From Buttiauxella sp965119215 (GTDB lineage: Bacteria; Pseudomonadota; Gammaproteobacteria; Enterobacterales; Enterobacteriaceae), in assembly GCA_965119215.1 (NCBI GenBank), contig CBCPKK010000005.1, positions 248,001-312,000 of the forward strand: a stretch of DNA of 64,000 nucleotides, read 5' to 3'. Below, piece after piece: positions 33,979-42,585 of this stretch. Below the pieces are notes generated by a model. It saw only the letters and a program-made list of their open reading frames with translations, made no database searches and had not been told where the DNA came from. How positions within the stretch are numbered: position 1 is the first letter of the stretch; every line of letters begins with the position of its first letter. The translations under genes and the position numbers were made by a program.

Positions 33979-36900
33979 TTGCCTCCGTTATTCGCTGGTC
34001 ACTAAAAAATCGGCTGTTGGTGTTGCTGGCGGCAATCATGATGGCGGCGTGGGGGATTTGGTCTTTACAGCGTGCGCCGCTGGATGCGCTGCCGGATCTT
34101 TCGGATGTGCAGGTGATTATTCGTATTAACTACCCAGGCAAAGCGCCGCAGGTAGTTGAAGATCAGGTCACATACCCGCTCACCACCACCATGCTTTCAG
34201 TGCCAGGTGCGAAAACCGTACGCGGATTTTCGATGTTTGGTGACTCCTATGTCTACATTTTGTTTGAAGATGGCACCGATCCGTACTGGGCTCGTTCGCG
34301 CGTTCTCGAGTATTTAAGCCAGGTGCAGTCGCAACTTCCCCCTGAAGCAAAAGCTTCGTTAGGGCCAGATGCCACGGGGGTTGGCTGGGTGTATGAATAT
34401 GCGCTGGTGGACAGAACCGGCAAACACAGCCTTGCCGACTTACGTGCGCTGCAAGACTGGACGCTTAAGTTCGAGCTAAAAACCGTACCCAACGTTTCGG
34501 AAGTGGCGAGCGTAGGCGGCATGGTGCGGCAGTACCAAATCGTGCTTGATCCCCAACGTATGCGCGCGCTGAACATCACGCATGAGCAGGTTATTAGTGC
34601 GGTTCAGAGTGCTAACCAGGAAGGCGGCGGTTCGGTTATCGAAATGGGTGAAGCCGAATATATGGTGCGCACGGCGGGCTACCTTAAAAATCTCAACGAC
34701 TTCAAACAGGTGGTTATTACCACGCGTGAAGGTGTTCCGGTATTACTGAGCGATGTGGCGACATTGCGCATGGGGCCGGAAATCCGCCGTGGTGTGGCAG
34801 AATTCAACGGCGAAGGAGAGGTCGCTGGCGGCATTATTGTGATGCGTTACGGCAAAAATGCGCTGGATACAATAAATGGAGTGAAAGCAAAACTTCAGCA
34901 AATCCAGAAAAGCTTGCCTGCGGGTGTGGAAATCGTACCGGTTTACGATCGTTCTCATCTGATTGAAAACGCAATTGAAACGCTCTCCCACAAATTGCTG
35001 GAAGAGTTTATCGTCGTGGCGATTATCTGTACGCTGTTCTTATTCCACTTCCGTTCAGCGCTGGTGGCGATGATAACGCTGCCGTTGGGCATTCTGGGTG
35101 CGTTTATCGTGATGCACTATCAGGGGGTGAACGCCAATATTATGTCGTTGGGGGGGATCGCTATTGCCATTGGCGCGATGGTCGATGCGGCGATCGTGAT
35201 GATCGAAAACATGCACAAAGTCCTCGAGCAGTGGCGACACGATAACCCTGACAAGCAGCCAACGAGTGCCGATTACTGGCGTATTTCAGAGCAAGCGGCA
35301 GTAGAAGTGGGGCCTGCGTTATTCTGTAGTTTGCTGATAATCACGCTGTCGTTTATCCCTGTGTTTTCCCTCGAGGCGCAGGAAGGGCGCATGTTCTCAC
35401 CGCTGGCGTTCACTAAAACCTACGCCATGGCTGTGGCGGCGGGGTTGGGGATCACGCTGGTTCCTGTTTTGATGGGCTATTTCATTCGCGGGAAGATTCC
35501 AGATGAAAAAGCCAATCCGATTAACCGTTGGTTGATTGCTGCATATGAGCCGCTGTTGGATAAAGTGCTGGCGCGCCCTAAAACGACGTTGGTAGTTGCA
35601 GGCCTGGTATTGCTGGCGACACTTTGGCCGCTCAGTCGGCTCGGCAGTGAATTTATGCCGCCACTTGATGAAGGTGATTTGCTGTATATGCCTTCAACGC
35701 TGCCAGGTATTTCAGCTCGTGAAGCAGGGCGTTTGCTGCAACAAACCGATCGCTTAATCAAAACCGTGCCTGAAGTTGCAACGGTGTTTGGCAAAGCAGG
35801 GCGTGCGGATACTGCAACCGATCCGGCACCGCTAACCATGATCGAAACGACAATACGTTTTAAACCGCGCGACCAGTGGCGGCCGGGTATGACGATGGAC
35901 AAGCTGGTGAGCGAACTTGATAGCGTGGTAAAAGTGCCGGGCATTGCTAATGTTTGGGTGCCGCCTATTCGTAACCGCCTGGATATGCTGGCGACCGGCA
36001 TTAAAAGCCCAGTTGGTATAAAAGTGAATGGCAATAATATTGCTGCTATTGAGCAAGTTGCCGAGCAAATCGAACGCGTGGTGAAGCAAGTGCCTGTTGT
36101 GACATCTGCGCTTGCAGAAAGGCTCGGTGGTGGTCGATATGTTGATATTAATATCGACAGGCTAAAAGCGGCGCGTTATGGCGTTTCTGTCAAAGAGTTA
36201 CAGTCGCTGGTGGCGACGGTCATTGGCGGGCAAAACATTGGTGAAACGATTGAGGGGCGCGAGCGTTATCCCATCAATATTCGTTACCCACGTGAAGTGC
36301 GTGATAACGTCCAAAAGCTGCAAAACCTTCCAGTAATTACGGCAAATGGCAGCCAGATTGCACTTTCTGAACTGGCTGATATCAGCATTACAGATGGGCC
36401 GCCAATGCTGAAAAGTGAAAATGCGCGTTTATCAAATTGGGTTTATGTCGATTTACGCGGGCGGGATTTAAAATCTGCCGTAGAGGATATGCAGCGTGCT
36501 GTTGCTCAACAGGTCAAATTACCTGATGGCGTTTCATTATCCTGGTCCGGACAATTTGAATATTTGGAACGAGCGAGCGCTAAATTAAGAATAGTCTTAC
36601 CGTTTACGCTGGTTATAATTTTCGTCTTACTCTACGTAACATTCTCTCGCGTGAGTGATGTACTATTAATAATGGGGACTCTGCCATTCTCACTTATTGG
36701 TGGTGTCTGGTTGCTTTATCTGCTGGGGTATAATTTATCCGTTGCGGGAGCTGTTGGCTTTATTGCACTTGCGGGGGTGGCCGCAGAATTTGGTGTAATA
36801 ATGGTACTTTATTTGAATCAGGCGATCGCACGACACAAAGCGTTAGATCCCGAAGGGGGGAAACCGATGCTAATGCGGGCGTTGCATGAAGGTGCCGTGC

Positions 36901-37094
36901 TGCGTGTCAGACCAAAAGTGATGACGGTGGCGACGATTATGGCGGGCTTGCTGCCGATTATGTGGGGCGATGGCACGGGTTCAGAAGTGATGCGCCGCAT
37001 CGCCGCGCCGATGATTGGTGGCATGATTACTGCACCATTGTTATCAATGCTGGTGATCCCCGCGATGTATGTGCTGCTAAAAAGAGATAAATAG
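33975..37094 (+). CDS. cusA: Heavy-metal RND efflux pump CusA-like
   Basis: The 1039-aa inner-membrane pump belongs to the CzcA/CusA heavy-metal efflux (HME-RND) group. It has 12 membrane helices, two large periplasmic loops and typical segments: RAPLDALPDLSDVQVIIR, GVGWVYEYALVD, AIAIGAMVDAAIVMIEN, GSEFMPPLDEGDLLYMP, VPPIRNRLDMLATGIKSP, GFIALAGVAAEFGVI and RVRPKVMTV. The Met-rich cleft context and CusF/CusB partners point to Cu(I)/Ag(I) instead of Co/Zn/Cd. It ends the operon, and an 11/12-bp hairpin follows without a T tract. No cusRS two-component genes are in the window. Confidence 0.92.
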   Translation: MIASVIRWSLKNRLLVLLAAIMMAAWGIWSLQRAPLDALPDLSDVQVIIRINYPGKAPQVVEDQVTYPLTTTMLSVPGAKTVRGFSMFGDSYVYILFEDGTDPYWARSRVLEYLSQVQSQLPPEAKASLGPDATGVGWVYEYALVDRTGKHSLADLRALQDWTLKFELKTVPNVSEVASVGGMVRQYQIVLDPQRMRALNITHEQVISAVQSANQEGGGSVIEMGEAEYMVRTAGYLKNLNDFKQVVITTREGVPVLLSDVATLRMGPEIRRGVAEFNGEGEVAGGIIVMRYGKNALDTINGVKAKLQQIQKSLPAGVEIVPVYDRSHLIENAIETLSHKLLEEFIVVAIICTLFLFHFRSALVAMITLPLGILGAFIVMHYQGVNANIMSLGGIAIAIGAMVDAAIVMIENMHKVLEQWRHDNPDKQPTSADYWRISEQAAVEVGPALFCSLLIITLSFIPVFSLEAQEGRMFSPLAFTKTYAMAVAAGLGITLVPVLMGYFIRGKIPDEKANPINRWLIAAYEPLLDKVLARPKTTLVVAGLVLLATLWPLSRLGSEFMPPLDEGDLLYMPSTLPGISAREAGRLLQQTDRLIKTVPEVATVFGKAGRADTATDPAPLTMIETTIRFKPRDQWRPGMTMDKLVSELDSVVKVPGIANVWVPPIRNRLDMLATGIKSPVGIKVNGNNIAAIEQVAEQIERVVKQVPVVTSALAERLGGGRYVDINIDRLKAARYGVSVKELQSLVATVIGGQNIGETIEGRERYPINIRYPREVRDNVQKLQNLPVITANGSQIALSELADISITDGPPMLKSENARLSNWVYVDLRGRDLKSAVEDMQRAVAQQVKLPDGVSLSWSGQFEYLERASAKLRIVLPFTLVIIFVLLYVTFSRVSDVLLIMGTLPFSLIGGVWLLYLLGYNLSVAGAVGFIALAGVAAEFGVIMVLYLNQAIARHKALDPEGGKPMLMRALHEGAVLRVRPKVMTVATIMAGLLPIMWGDGTGSEVMRRIAAPMIGGMITAPLLSMLVIPAMYVLLKRDK

Positions 37095-37104
37095 CAATAG
37101 GTTA

Positions 37105-37139
37105 CCTGGTCGTTTTTTGATTACCAGAAAACGGCCAGG
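37105..37139 (+). other. Imperfect hairpin downstream of cusA
   Basis: CCTGGTCGTTTT pairs with AAAACGGCCAGG (one G-U) around an 11-nt loop. It lacks a U tract, so it may protect the 3' end or assist termination only weakly. Confidence 0.4.
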
Positions 37140-37295
37140 GTAATTACCCCAGTACTAAAAGCATACAAAAATAGAGTTGCCTTTAGTTTTAATGACAAGG
37201 CTGTGGCTATTTTAGGATTTTACCAAAAGCCTATTGAGCTTTGGTTAATATATAATTTGTTAGGTTGTATATTGGATTTTGATGTGGAAATCAAT

Positions 37296-37871
37296 GTGAC
37301 CCTAACAAAAAAAATTATCATTTCTATTATTATTCTTGTTTCACCACTCATGGCAATGCCTGCTGCGATGGCAAGCCAAAGTGGTGTATTAAGTGATGCC
37401 TGGAATACTCTGACTGATAACATTTCACAAACGTGGAATGAGCCGCAACATTATGATTTGTATGTGCCAGCAATAACCTGGCACGCTCGCTTTGCCTACG
37501 ACAAAGAAAAAACAGACCGTTACAACGAACGCCCGTGGGGTATTGGCTTTGGGCAAACGCGATGGGATGACAGCGGTAACTGGCATGGTCTATATCTGAT
37601 GGCGTTTAAAGATTCCTATAACAAGTGGGAACCCATAGGTGGTTATGGTTGGGAGAAAATCTGGCGACCACTAACGGACGATAACTTCCGCCTGGGCCTG
37701 GGCTATACGCTAGGAGCAACGGCGCGTGATAACTGGAACTACATTCCGATTCCCGTGATTCTACCTTTGGCGTCTGTCGGTTATGGCCCTGCAACGTTTC
37801 AGATGACCTATATCCCCGGAACTTATAACAACGGTAACGTTTACTTTGCCTGGTTACGCTTCCAATTCTGA
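37296..37871 (+). CDS. pagP: Lipid A palmitoyltransferase PagP
   Basis: The 191-aa outer-membrane enzyme moves palmitate from phospholipid to lipid A. After a signal peptide (to about PAAMAS), the mature 8-strand barrel contains active-site His63, Asp106 and Ser107 (ITWHARFAYDKEKTDRYNE; FKDSYNKWEP), and a conserved C-terminal YFAWLRFQF. I choose the GTG at 37296 because GGAAA lies 7 nt upstream and the precursor length then fits the family; no in-frame ATG gives a sensible signal peptide. No PhoP box was recognised upstream. Confidence 0.9.
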   Translation: MTLTKKIIISIIILVSPLMAMPAAMASQSGVLSDAWNTLTDNISQTWNEPQHYDLYVPAITWHARFAYDKEKTDRYNERPWGIGFGQTRWDDSGNWHGLYLMAFKDSYNKWEPIGGYGWEKIWRPLTDDNFRLGLGYTLGATARDNWNYIPIPVILPLASVGYGPATFQMTYIPGTYNNGNVYFAWLRFQF

Positions 37872-37995
37872 TAGGTTTGAACAGGTTGAAAACAAACAAA
37901 ACGCTGATGTTTGCTATCTATCATTCAAAAATACGGGCTGCTGCACAGATTTTAAAAGAGGTTGCAGTTTTTATCACTTTTTAGCAAATCTGGGC

Positions 37996-38024
37996 TGGAC
38001 AAAATCCATCACAATTGATGTACT
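37996..38024 (+). promoter_or_regulatory. Candidate cspE promoter
   Basis: TGGACA (37996-38001) and TGTACT (38019-38024) are separated by 17 bp. Transcription would start near 38031, just at the leader hairpin. Confidence 0.4.
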
Positions 38025-38030
38025 GATGCC

Positions 38031-38055
38031 CGACACAGCATTTGTGTCGTTTTTT
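38031..38055 (+). other. Leader hairpin with T tract upstream of cspE
   Basis: CGACACA-GCATT-TGTGTCG is followed by seven T residues and ends 19 bp before the cspE ATG. It looks like a factor-independent terminator for pagP, an attenuator, or a 5'-terminal stabilising stem of cspE mRNA. Confidence 0.6.
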
Positions 38056-38073
38056 CATGTAAAGGTAATTTAG

Positions 38074-38283
38074 ATGTCTAAGATTAAAGGTAGCGTTAAG
38101 TGGTTTAACGAGTCAAAAGGCTTTGGCTTCATTACTCCGGAAGATGGTAGCAAAGACGTGTTCGTACACTTCTCTGCAATCCAGAGCAATGGTTTCAAAA
38201 CCCTGGCGGAAGGTCAGCGCGTTGAGTTTGAAATCACTAACGGTGCCAAAGGCCCATCTGCTGCAAACGTAATGCCTATCTAA
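38074..38283 (+). CDS. cspE: Cold shock-like RNA chaperone CspE
   Basis: The 69-aa OB-fold protein is almost identical to E. coli CspE, with RNP1 KGFGFITP and RNP2 VFVHFSAI. It binds single-stranded RNA/DNA and can melt terminator hairpins. AAAGG lies 9 nt upstream of the ATG. Its position between pagP and crcB is conserved. A strong terminator follows. Confidence 0.96.
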   Translation: MSKIKGSVKWFNESKGFGFITPEDGSKDVFVHFSAIQSNGFKTLAEGQRVEFEITNGAKGPSAANVMPI

Positions 38284-38303
38284 GGCTTTACCTGCAGAAT
38301 ATA

Positions 38304-38329
38304 AAAACCCGCTAAGGCGGGTTTTTTTT
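38304..38329 (+). terminator. Terminator of cspE
   Basis: A GC-rich stem (AAACCCGC / GCGGGTTT, tetraloop TAAG) is followed by eight T residues, 20 bp past the cspE stop. Confidence 0.9.
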
Positions 38330-38347
38330 GCTCTAAATTCAGGAGAT

Positions 38348-38434
38348 TCAGGAAAATAGATAAGTTTTCACAAAGCACATCACAATCAGCGTGCTCATCA
38401 GCACGGCAGTCCAGCCAGCAACTCGTTCTTTCAT
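38348..38434 (-). CDS. Putative 28-aa single-span membrane protein
   Basis: The frame encodes MKERVAGWTAVLMSTLIVMC followed by FVKTYLFS and a TGA. It has a short charged N-terminus and one hydrophobic helix, typical of the very small membrane proteins of enterobacteria. The ribosome site is weak (GAG about 10 nt upstream). It lies on the minus strand between cspE and crcB, in the 175-bp gap. I do not recognise a named family; codon-level conservation in relatives would decide. Confidence 0.5.
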   Translation of the reverse strand: MKERVAGWTAVLMSTLIVMCFVKTYLFS

Positions 38435-38504
38435 TATTTTGTCTCACGCCAATTTTTCACCAGAGTGGCAGACAAAAATTAAGCTAACCTTAACGCGTTG
38501 CAAA

Positions 38505-38888
38505 TCATTGGCTGTAGGCCAAAGAAACTAACCAGAATGCGACAGCGGTCATAGCCAGTGAACCTGCAAGGTTCAGTAGCATATTTAACCCAGCCCATGC
38601 CAGACGCCCATCCTGAAGTAGAAATACGACTTCTGCCGAGAAGGTTGAAAATGTGGTTAAGCCGCCGCAAAAACCTGTGGTAATCAACAATTTCCAGACG
38701 GGATCAATATGAGTCATTCTGGTGAAGAGAGCCAGCCCAAGCCCGATGATAAACGCACCGACCAGGTTTGCCGTCAGCGTACCTACCGGAATGGCACCAT
38801 GTACTGGATTCAGTTTCATACTGACCAGCCAGCGCACGACACTTCCCGTCCCACCGCCAATAAATACGGCAAATAGCATCTGCAACAC
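38505..38888 (-). CDS. crcB: Fluoride ion exporter CrcB/Fluc
   Basis: The 127-aa protein has four membrane segments and the Fluc signatures GGGTGSVVRWLVS, GTLTANLVGAFIIG and TTGFCGGLTTFSTFSAE. It forms a dual-topology dimeric fluoride channel. The start is GTG at 38888, preceded by AGGAATC. It is divergent from ybeM. Confidence 0.95.
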   Translation of the reverse strand: MLQMLFAVFIGGGTGSVVRWLVSMKLNPVHGAIPVGTLTANLVGAFIIGLGLALFTRMTHIDPVWKLLITTGFCGGLTTFSTFSAEVVFLLQDGRLAWAGLNMLLNLAGSLAMTAVAFWLVSLAYSQ

Positions 38889-38995
38889 GATAGATTCCTG
38901 TTCTCTATAATTCGAAAGTGTTTGAGTGTAACGTCAGCACGGAAAGTTTCACACCCGATATACTGAAATTATTCATGGCCTTTTGAGAGTTAATA

Positions 38996-39784
38996 ATGAA
39001 AGTTGCAGTAGGGCAATTTGCGGTGAGTAAGGCATGGCAGGAAAATGTACAAACCTGTCTTAGCTATATGGCGCAAGCTCAAGCCGCTGGGGCGCAGTTG
39101 CTTGTGTTGCCCGAAGCCGTGCTGGCCAGGGATGATAGCGACCCAGATTTGTCGGTGAAGTCTGCGCAGACGATGAACGAAGAGTTTATCGAACAACTTT
39201 GCGAGCAAAGCCGCAATGACCAGCTGACAACCGTACTCACTCTGCATATCAAAACCACGCCGGGGCGGGCGGCAAATACCTTACTGGTGATTCGTGGTGG
39301 TGAAGTGATTGCTCGCTATCAGAAACTTCATCTCTATGATGCGTTTAATGTACAAGAATCGCGGCTGGTTGATGCCGGAGATAGTTTGCCACCCTTGATT
39401 GACGTTGCAGGTTTTAAAGTAGGATTGATGACCTGCTACGATTTGCGTTTCCCTGAGATGGCGTTGAGTCTGGCGCTGGCGGGGGCAGATGTTTTAGTGT
39501 TGCCTGCCGCGTGGTTGCGTGGCCAGAATAAAGAGATGCACTGGTCAACGCTGCTTGCGGCTCGGGCGCTTGATACCACATGCTACATTGTGGCTGCCGG
39601 TGAATGCGGTAATAAAAATATCGGTCATAGTCGAATAGTGGACCCGCTTGGTGTTGTGATTGCAGCGGCAAATCAGAAACCGACTTTGGTCTATGCTGAA
39701 CTGGAAAGCCACTATCTCACTGAAGTGCGGGCAATGTTGCCGGTACTCAAAAATCGCCGTTTTGCCTTACCAACGTTGTTGTGA
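38996..39784 (+). CDS. ybeM: Deaminated glutathione amidase (nitrilase family), YbeM
   Basis: The 262-aa protein has the intact nitrilase triad: Glu40 in LVLPEAVL, Lys110 in RYQKLHLYD and Cys147 in LMTCYDLRFPE. Nit1/YbeM enzymes hydrolyse deaminated glutathione, a repair reaction in the cytoplasm. It starts just after TTTTGAGAGTTAATA. E. coli K-12 carries a shortened version of this gene, while this copy is full length. Confidence 0.9.
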   Translation: MKVAVGQFAVSKAWQENVQTCLSYMAQAQAAGAQLLVLPEAVLARDDSDPDLSVKSAQTMNEEFIEQLCEQSRNDQLTTVLTLHIKTTPGRAANTLLVIRGGEVIARYQKLHLYDAFNVQESRLVDAGDSLPPLIDVAGFKVGLMTCYDLRFPEMALSLALAGADVLVLPAAWLRGQNKEMHWSTLLAARALDTTCYIVAAGECGNKNIGHSRIVDPLGVVIAAANQKPTLVYAELESHYLTEVRAMLPVLKNRRFALPTLL

Positions 39785-39912
39785 TTATTTTTTAACCTGT
39801 TCTTGATTCAACTTGTTACAGGTTGCTATTGTATCGCACGACAAAATGACCGTTAATTGTCTCAGTGTATTATTCGCCGTATTCACGGCCAGTATGATTA
39901 AAGAAGGTTGCT

Positions 39913-40119
39913 ATGGGTGAGATAAGTATTACGAAGTTATTGGTAGTCGGTGTGCTGATTGTTTTGTTATTTGGCACCAAGAAGTTGCGCTCCCTCGGTG
40001 GCGATCTCGGTTCGGCAATCAAGGGCTTCAAGAAAGCCATGAATGATGATGAGACGACCGCGAAGTCTGAAAACAATACGACGGATGCTGCCGCCGACCG
40101 TATTACGCATAAAGACTGA
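39913..40119 (+). CDS. tatE: Sec-independent translocase subunit TatE
   Basis: The 68-aa TatA-type protein has an N-terminal membrane helix (LLVVGVLIVLLFGTKKLRSLGGDLG) followed by an amphipathic helix and an acidic tail. It is a minor TatA paralogue of the twin-arginine export pore. AAGAAGG precedes the ATG. It converges on lipA with a terminator between. Confidence 0.95.
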   Translation: MGEISITKLLVVGVLIVLLFGTKKLRSLGGDLGSAIKGFKKAMNDDETTAKSENNTTDAAADRITHKD

Positions 40120-40148
40120 TAGCGACTGAGCTTTCGACCAGATATTAA

Positions 40149-40177
40149 AAAACCGGCATTTGTGTGCCGGTTTTTTT
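40149..40177 (+). terminator. Terminator of tatE
   Basis: AAAACCGGCA / TGCCGGTTTT forms a 10-bp stem with a 6-nt loop followed by TTT. It may also act on lipA from the other strand. Confidence 0.88.
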
Positions 40178-40216
40178 GTGCAAGTTGCAGGTTAAAGGTA
40201 ACGATTTGTTACATCG

Positions 40217-41182
40217 TTATTTAACTTCCATACCCTTAGCTTGCAGATCTGCATGGTAAGAAGAGCGGACAAACGGGCCGCAAGCTGCATGGGTAAAGCC
40301 CATCGCCAGCGCTTGTGCTTTCATCTCATCAAACTCGTCAGGGCTAACATAACGCTGTACCGGCAGATGGTGACGGCTTGGCTGCAAATATTGACCCAGC
40401 GTCAACATAGTGACGCCATGGCTGCGTAGATCGCGCATGACTTCCACAATCTCGGCATTCGTTTCGCCTAAACCTACCATCAGCCCTGATTTGGTCGGGA
40501 TGTCAGGATGTGCTTCTTTAAAGCGCTCCAGCAGTTTCAGCGACCAGTTGTAATCAGCACCAGGGCGGACTTTACGATAAACACGCGGTACGTTTTCCAG
40601 GTTGTGGTTGAACACATCTGGTGGCGTTGCGGTAAGAATTTCTAGCGCGCGATCCATACGTCCACGGAAGTCTGGCACCAGAGTTTCAATTTTGATGCTC
40701 GGGCTCTTTTCACGAATTGCGCTGATGCAATCGGCAAAGTGCTGGGCACCGCCATCGCGTAGATCGTCACGGTCAACAGACGTGATAACCACATAGCGTA
40801 ATGCCATATCAGCGATAGTTTGAGCAAGCTTAACGGGTTCATTAGCGTCTGGCGCGACAGGGCGGCCATGGGCTACATCGCAGAACGGGCAGCGACGTGT
40901 ACAGATTGCCCCAAGGATCATAAAGGTTGCCGTGCCGTGGTTGAAACATTCTGCCAGGTTAGGGCAGGAGGCTTCTTCACACACAGAGTGCAGACCATTT
41001 TTACGCATTGCCGCTTTGATACCCTGAATTCGGGTCGAGTCAGACGGAAGTTTGATCTTCATCCATTCTGGCTTTCTTAACAGCTCCTGGCGCTCTGTTA
41101 CCACGTTTTTAACCGGGATCAGAGCCATTTTATCGGCGTCGCGGTACTTGACGCCGCGTTCCATTACAATGGGTTTACTCAT
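40217..41182 (-). CDS. lipA: Lipoyl synthase LipA
   Basis: The 321-aa radical-SAM enzyme inserts two sulfurs into octanoyl chains on lipoyl domains. Auxiliary cluster ligands are Cys68, Cys73 and Cys79 (CEEASCPNLAEC). The SAM cluster is Cys94, Cys98 and Cys101 (CTRRCPFC). A C-terminal GPFVRSSYHAD holds the Ser ligand motif. Length and residues match E. coli. It works with LipB, encoded just upstream across the ybeF gene. Confidence 0.97.
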   Translation of the reverse strand: MSKPIVMERGVKYRDADKMALIPVKNVVTERQELLRKPEWMKIKLPSDSTRIQGIKAAMRKNGLHSVCEEASCPNLAECFNHGTATFMILGAICTRRCPFCDVAHGRPVAPDANEPVKLAQTIADMALRYVVITSVDRDDLRDGGAQHFADCISAIREKSPSIKIETLVPDFRGRMDRALEILTATPPDVFNHNLENVPRVYRKVRPGADYNWSLKLLERFKEAHPDIPTKSGLMVGLGETNAEIVEVMRDLRSHGVTMLTLGQYLQPSRHHLPVQRYVSPDEFDEMKAQALAMGFTHAACGPFVRSSYHADLQAKGMEVK

Positions 41183-41407
41183 ATCGTACGTATTCCAGTT
41201 GCTGATAACGAAGTCAGGCTAATCGAATGTTTTATTTATCAACTATTTTTTAATAACGCCCGAAGTATATCATCACTGAAGGGGATAAATCAGCCTGGCA
41301 GAGCAGTAAATGGGGAAAGAATTGTAAATGAGTTGTTGGATTGTGCGCTTTTCAACGTTAACAATTGGCGAATCGACCTCGTAGCGACTGCCGAGAGGCC
41401 GATGTGA

Positions 41408-42331
41408 CTAAACCACTTCAAATTCGTGACGGATGGCGTCGATGACTTCCTGCAGTACCCCATCGCGTGAGCTAAGTTTATTCATGTGCATGGTAGTGGC
41501 GACGTTAGTGGCCGAAAGTAACTCACATTCCACCATTTTAAGCTGGAATGGATGGGAAAATAATTCAAATACTTTGTATGGCATAAAACCAATCAGATCG
41601 CTGGTGCTTAGCATTGAAACGATAGTTAAAAAATTATAGCTGCTAAAAGTAATCTGACGATTAGGTAACGCTTCATTTATTAACTGACGTAGGTCTATTA
41701 AGAGATCGTCTTGTACACTCAAAAAAGTGTAATTCATATTATGAATGTTTTCGCCAGAAAATATTGATGAGGCAGTAGGATGATCTTTACGACAGACCGC
41801 CACGAGATGGTCATTATAAAGAGTAAAACTAGATATCCCGGGGCCATGGTGGCCGTAGGTATCAATAGTAAGATCAGCTTGAAATTGTGATAACTGGTTT
41901 TGTACAATCGGTACATTACGAATAGATAATTTTGGATTTACTTTTTTAATCGCTGAGTAGATTCTCGGCATTAGCAACGCGCCAATGGAGGGCGTGCTTG
42001 CAAGAGTGATGACGCGTTCTTTATCGTAATTATTATTGATATCTAGCGCGCACAGAATTGACTCAAAACCCTGGCTAATATATTGATGTAGATGTGCAGC
42101 GTAGGCTGTGGGCGCAACGCCTTGTCCCTTACGGATGAACAGCGGATCGGGAAACGTCGATCTCAGTTTCTGAATGGACTGACTAATAGCAGAGGGTGTT
42201 AAATTTAACACTTTGGCTGCATTGACAATTCCCTTGTGTACATAAACTGCTTCGAATACGGTTAATAAATTGAGGTCGATATTTCGTAGCATATTGAAAG
42301 TGGGATAATCGTTTTCTTTATCTTTTTCCAT
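41408..42331 (-). CDS. ybeF: LysR-family regulator YbeF
   Basis: The 307-aa regulator has an N-terminal LysR helix-turn-helix (NLLTVFEAVYVHKGIVNAAK, LTPSAISQSIQKLR) very close to E. coli YbeF, and a more diverged effector domain. It lies between lipB and lipA, as in E. coli, with about 225-255 bp of AT-rich spacer on each side. Its targets are unknown. The AT-rich coding sequence contrasts with its neighbours, as in other species. Confidence 0.88.
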   Translation of the reverse strand: MEKDKENDYPTFNMLRNIDLNLLTVFEAVYVHKGIVNAAKVLNLTPSAISQSIQKLRSTFPDPLFIRKGQGVAPTAYAAHLHQYISQGFESILCALDINNNYDKERVITLASTPSIGALLMPRIYSAIKKVNPKLSIRNVPIVQNQLSQFQADLTIDTYGHHGPGISSFTLYNDHLVAVCRKDHPTASSIFSGENIHNMNYTFLSVQDDLLIDLRQLINEALPNRQITFSSYNFLTIVSMLSTSDLIGFMPYKVFELFSHPFQLKMVECELLSATNVATTMHMNKLSSRDGVLQEVIDAIRHEFEVV

Positions 42332-42543
42332 GACACATCTCTCCTTGGCTGGTCAAAAATCGGGCATCCGTAAAATATATTCAATATGAATATAGGGTAA
42401 TTATATTTAGCTATTATCATTTTAAATTAATGCGTCGAAGTTGTTACTATTTTGGTGTCAAAATCAGGCTGTTACTTAGTTGATTAAAATTATACAAAAC
42501 GAAACATAAAGTAAAGTGATGTCGATGTGTGAGGCGTTTAAAA

Positions 42544-42566
42544 ACTGCATCTGGATAAGATGCAGT
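42544..42566 (-). terminator. Terminator of lipB
   Basis: ACTGCATCT / AGATGCAGT forms a 9-bp perfect stem with a 5-nt loop, followed by TTTTAAA on the minus strand, 20 bp past lipB. Confidence 0.75.
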
Positions 42567-42585
42567 CATTAAAATATAAAATACA

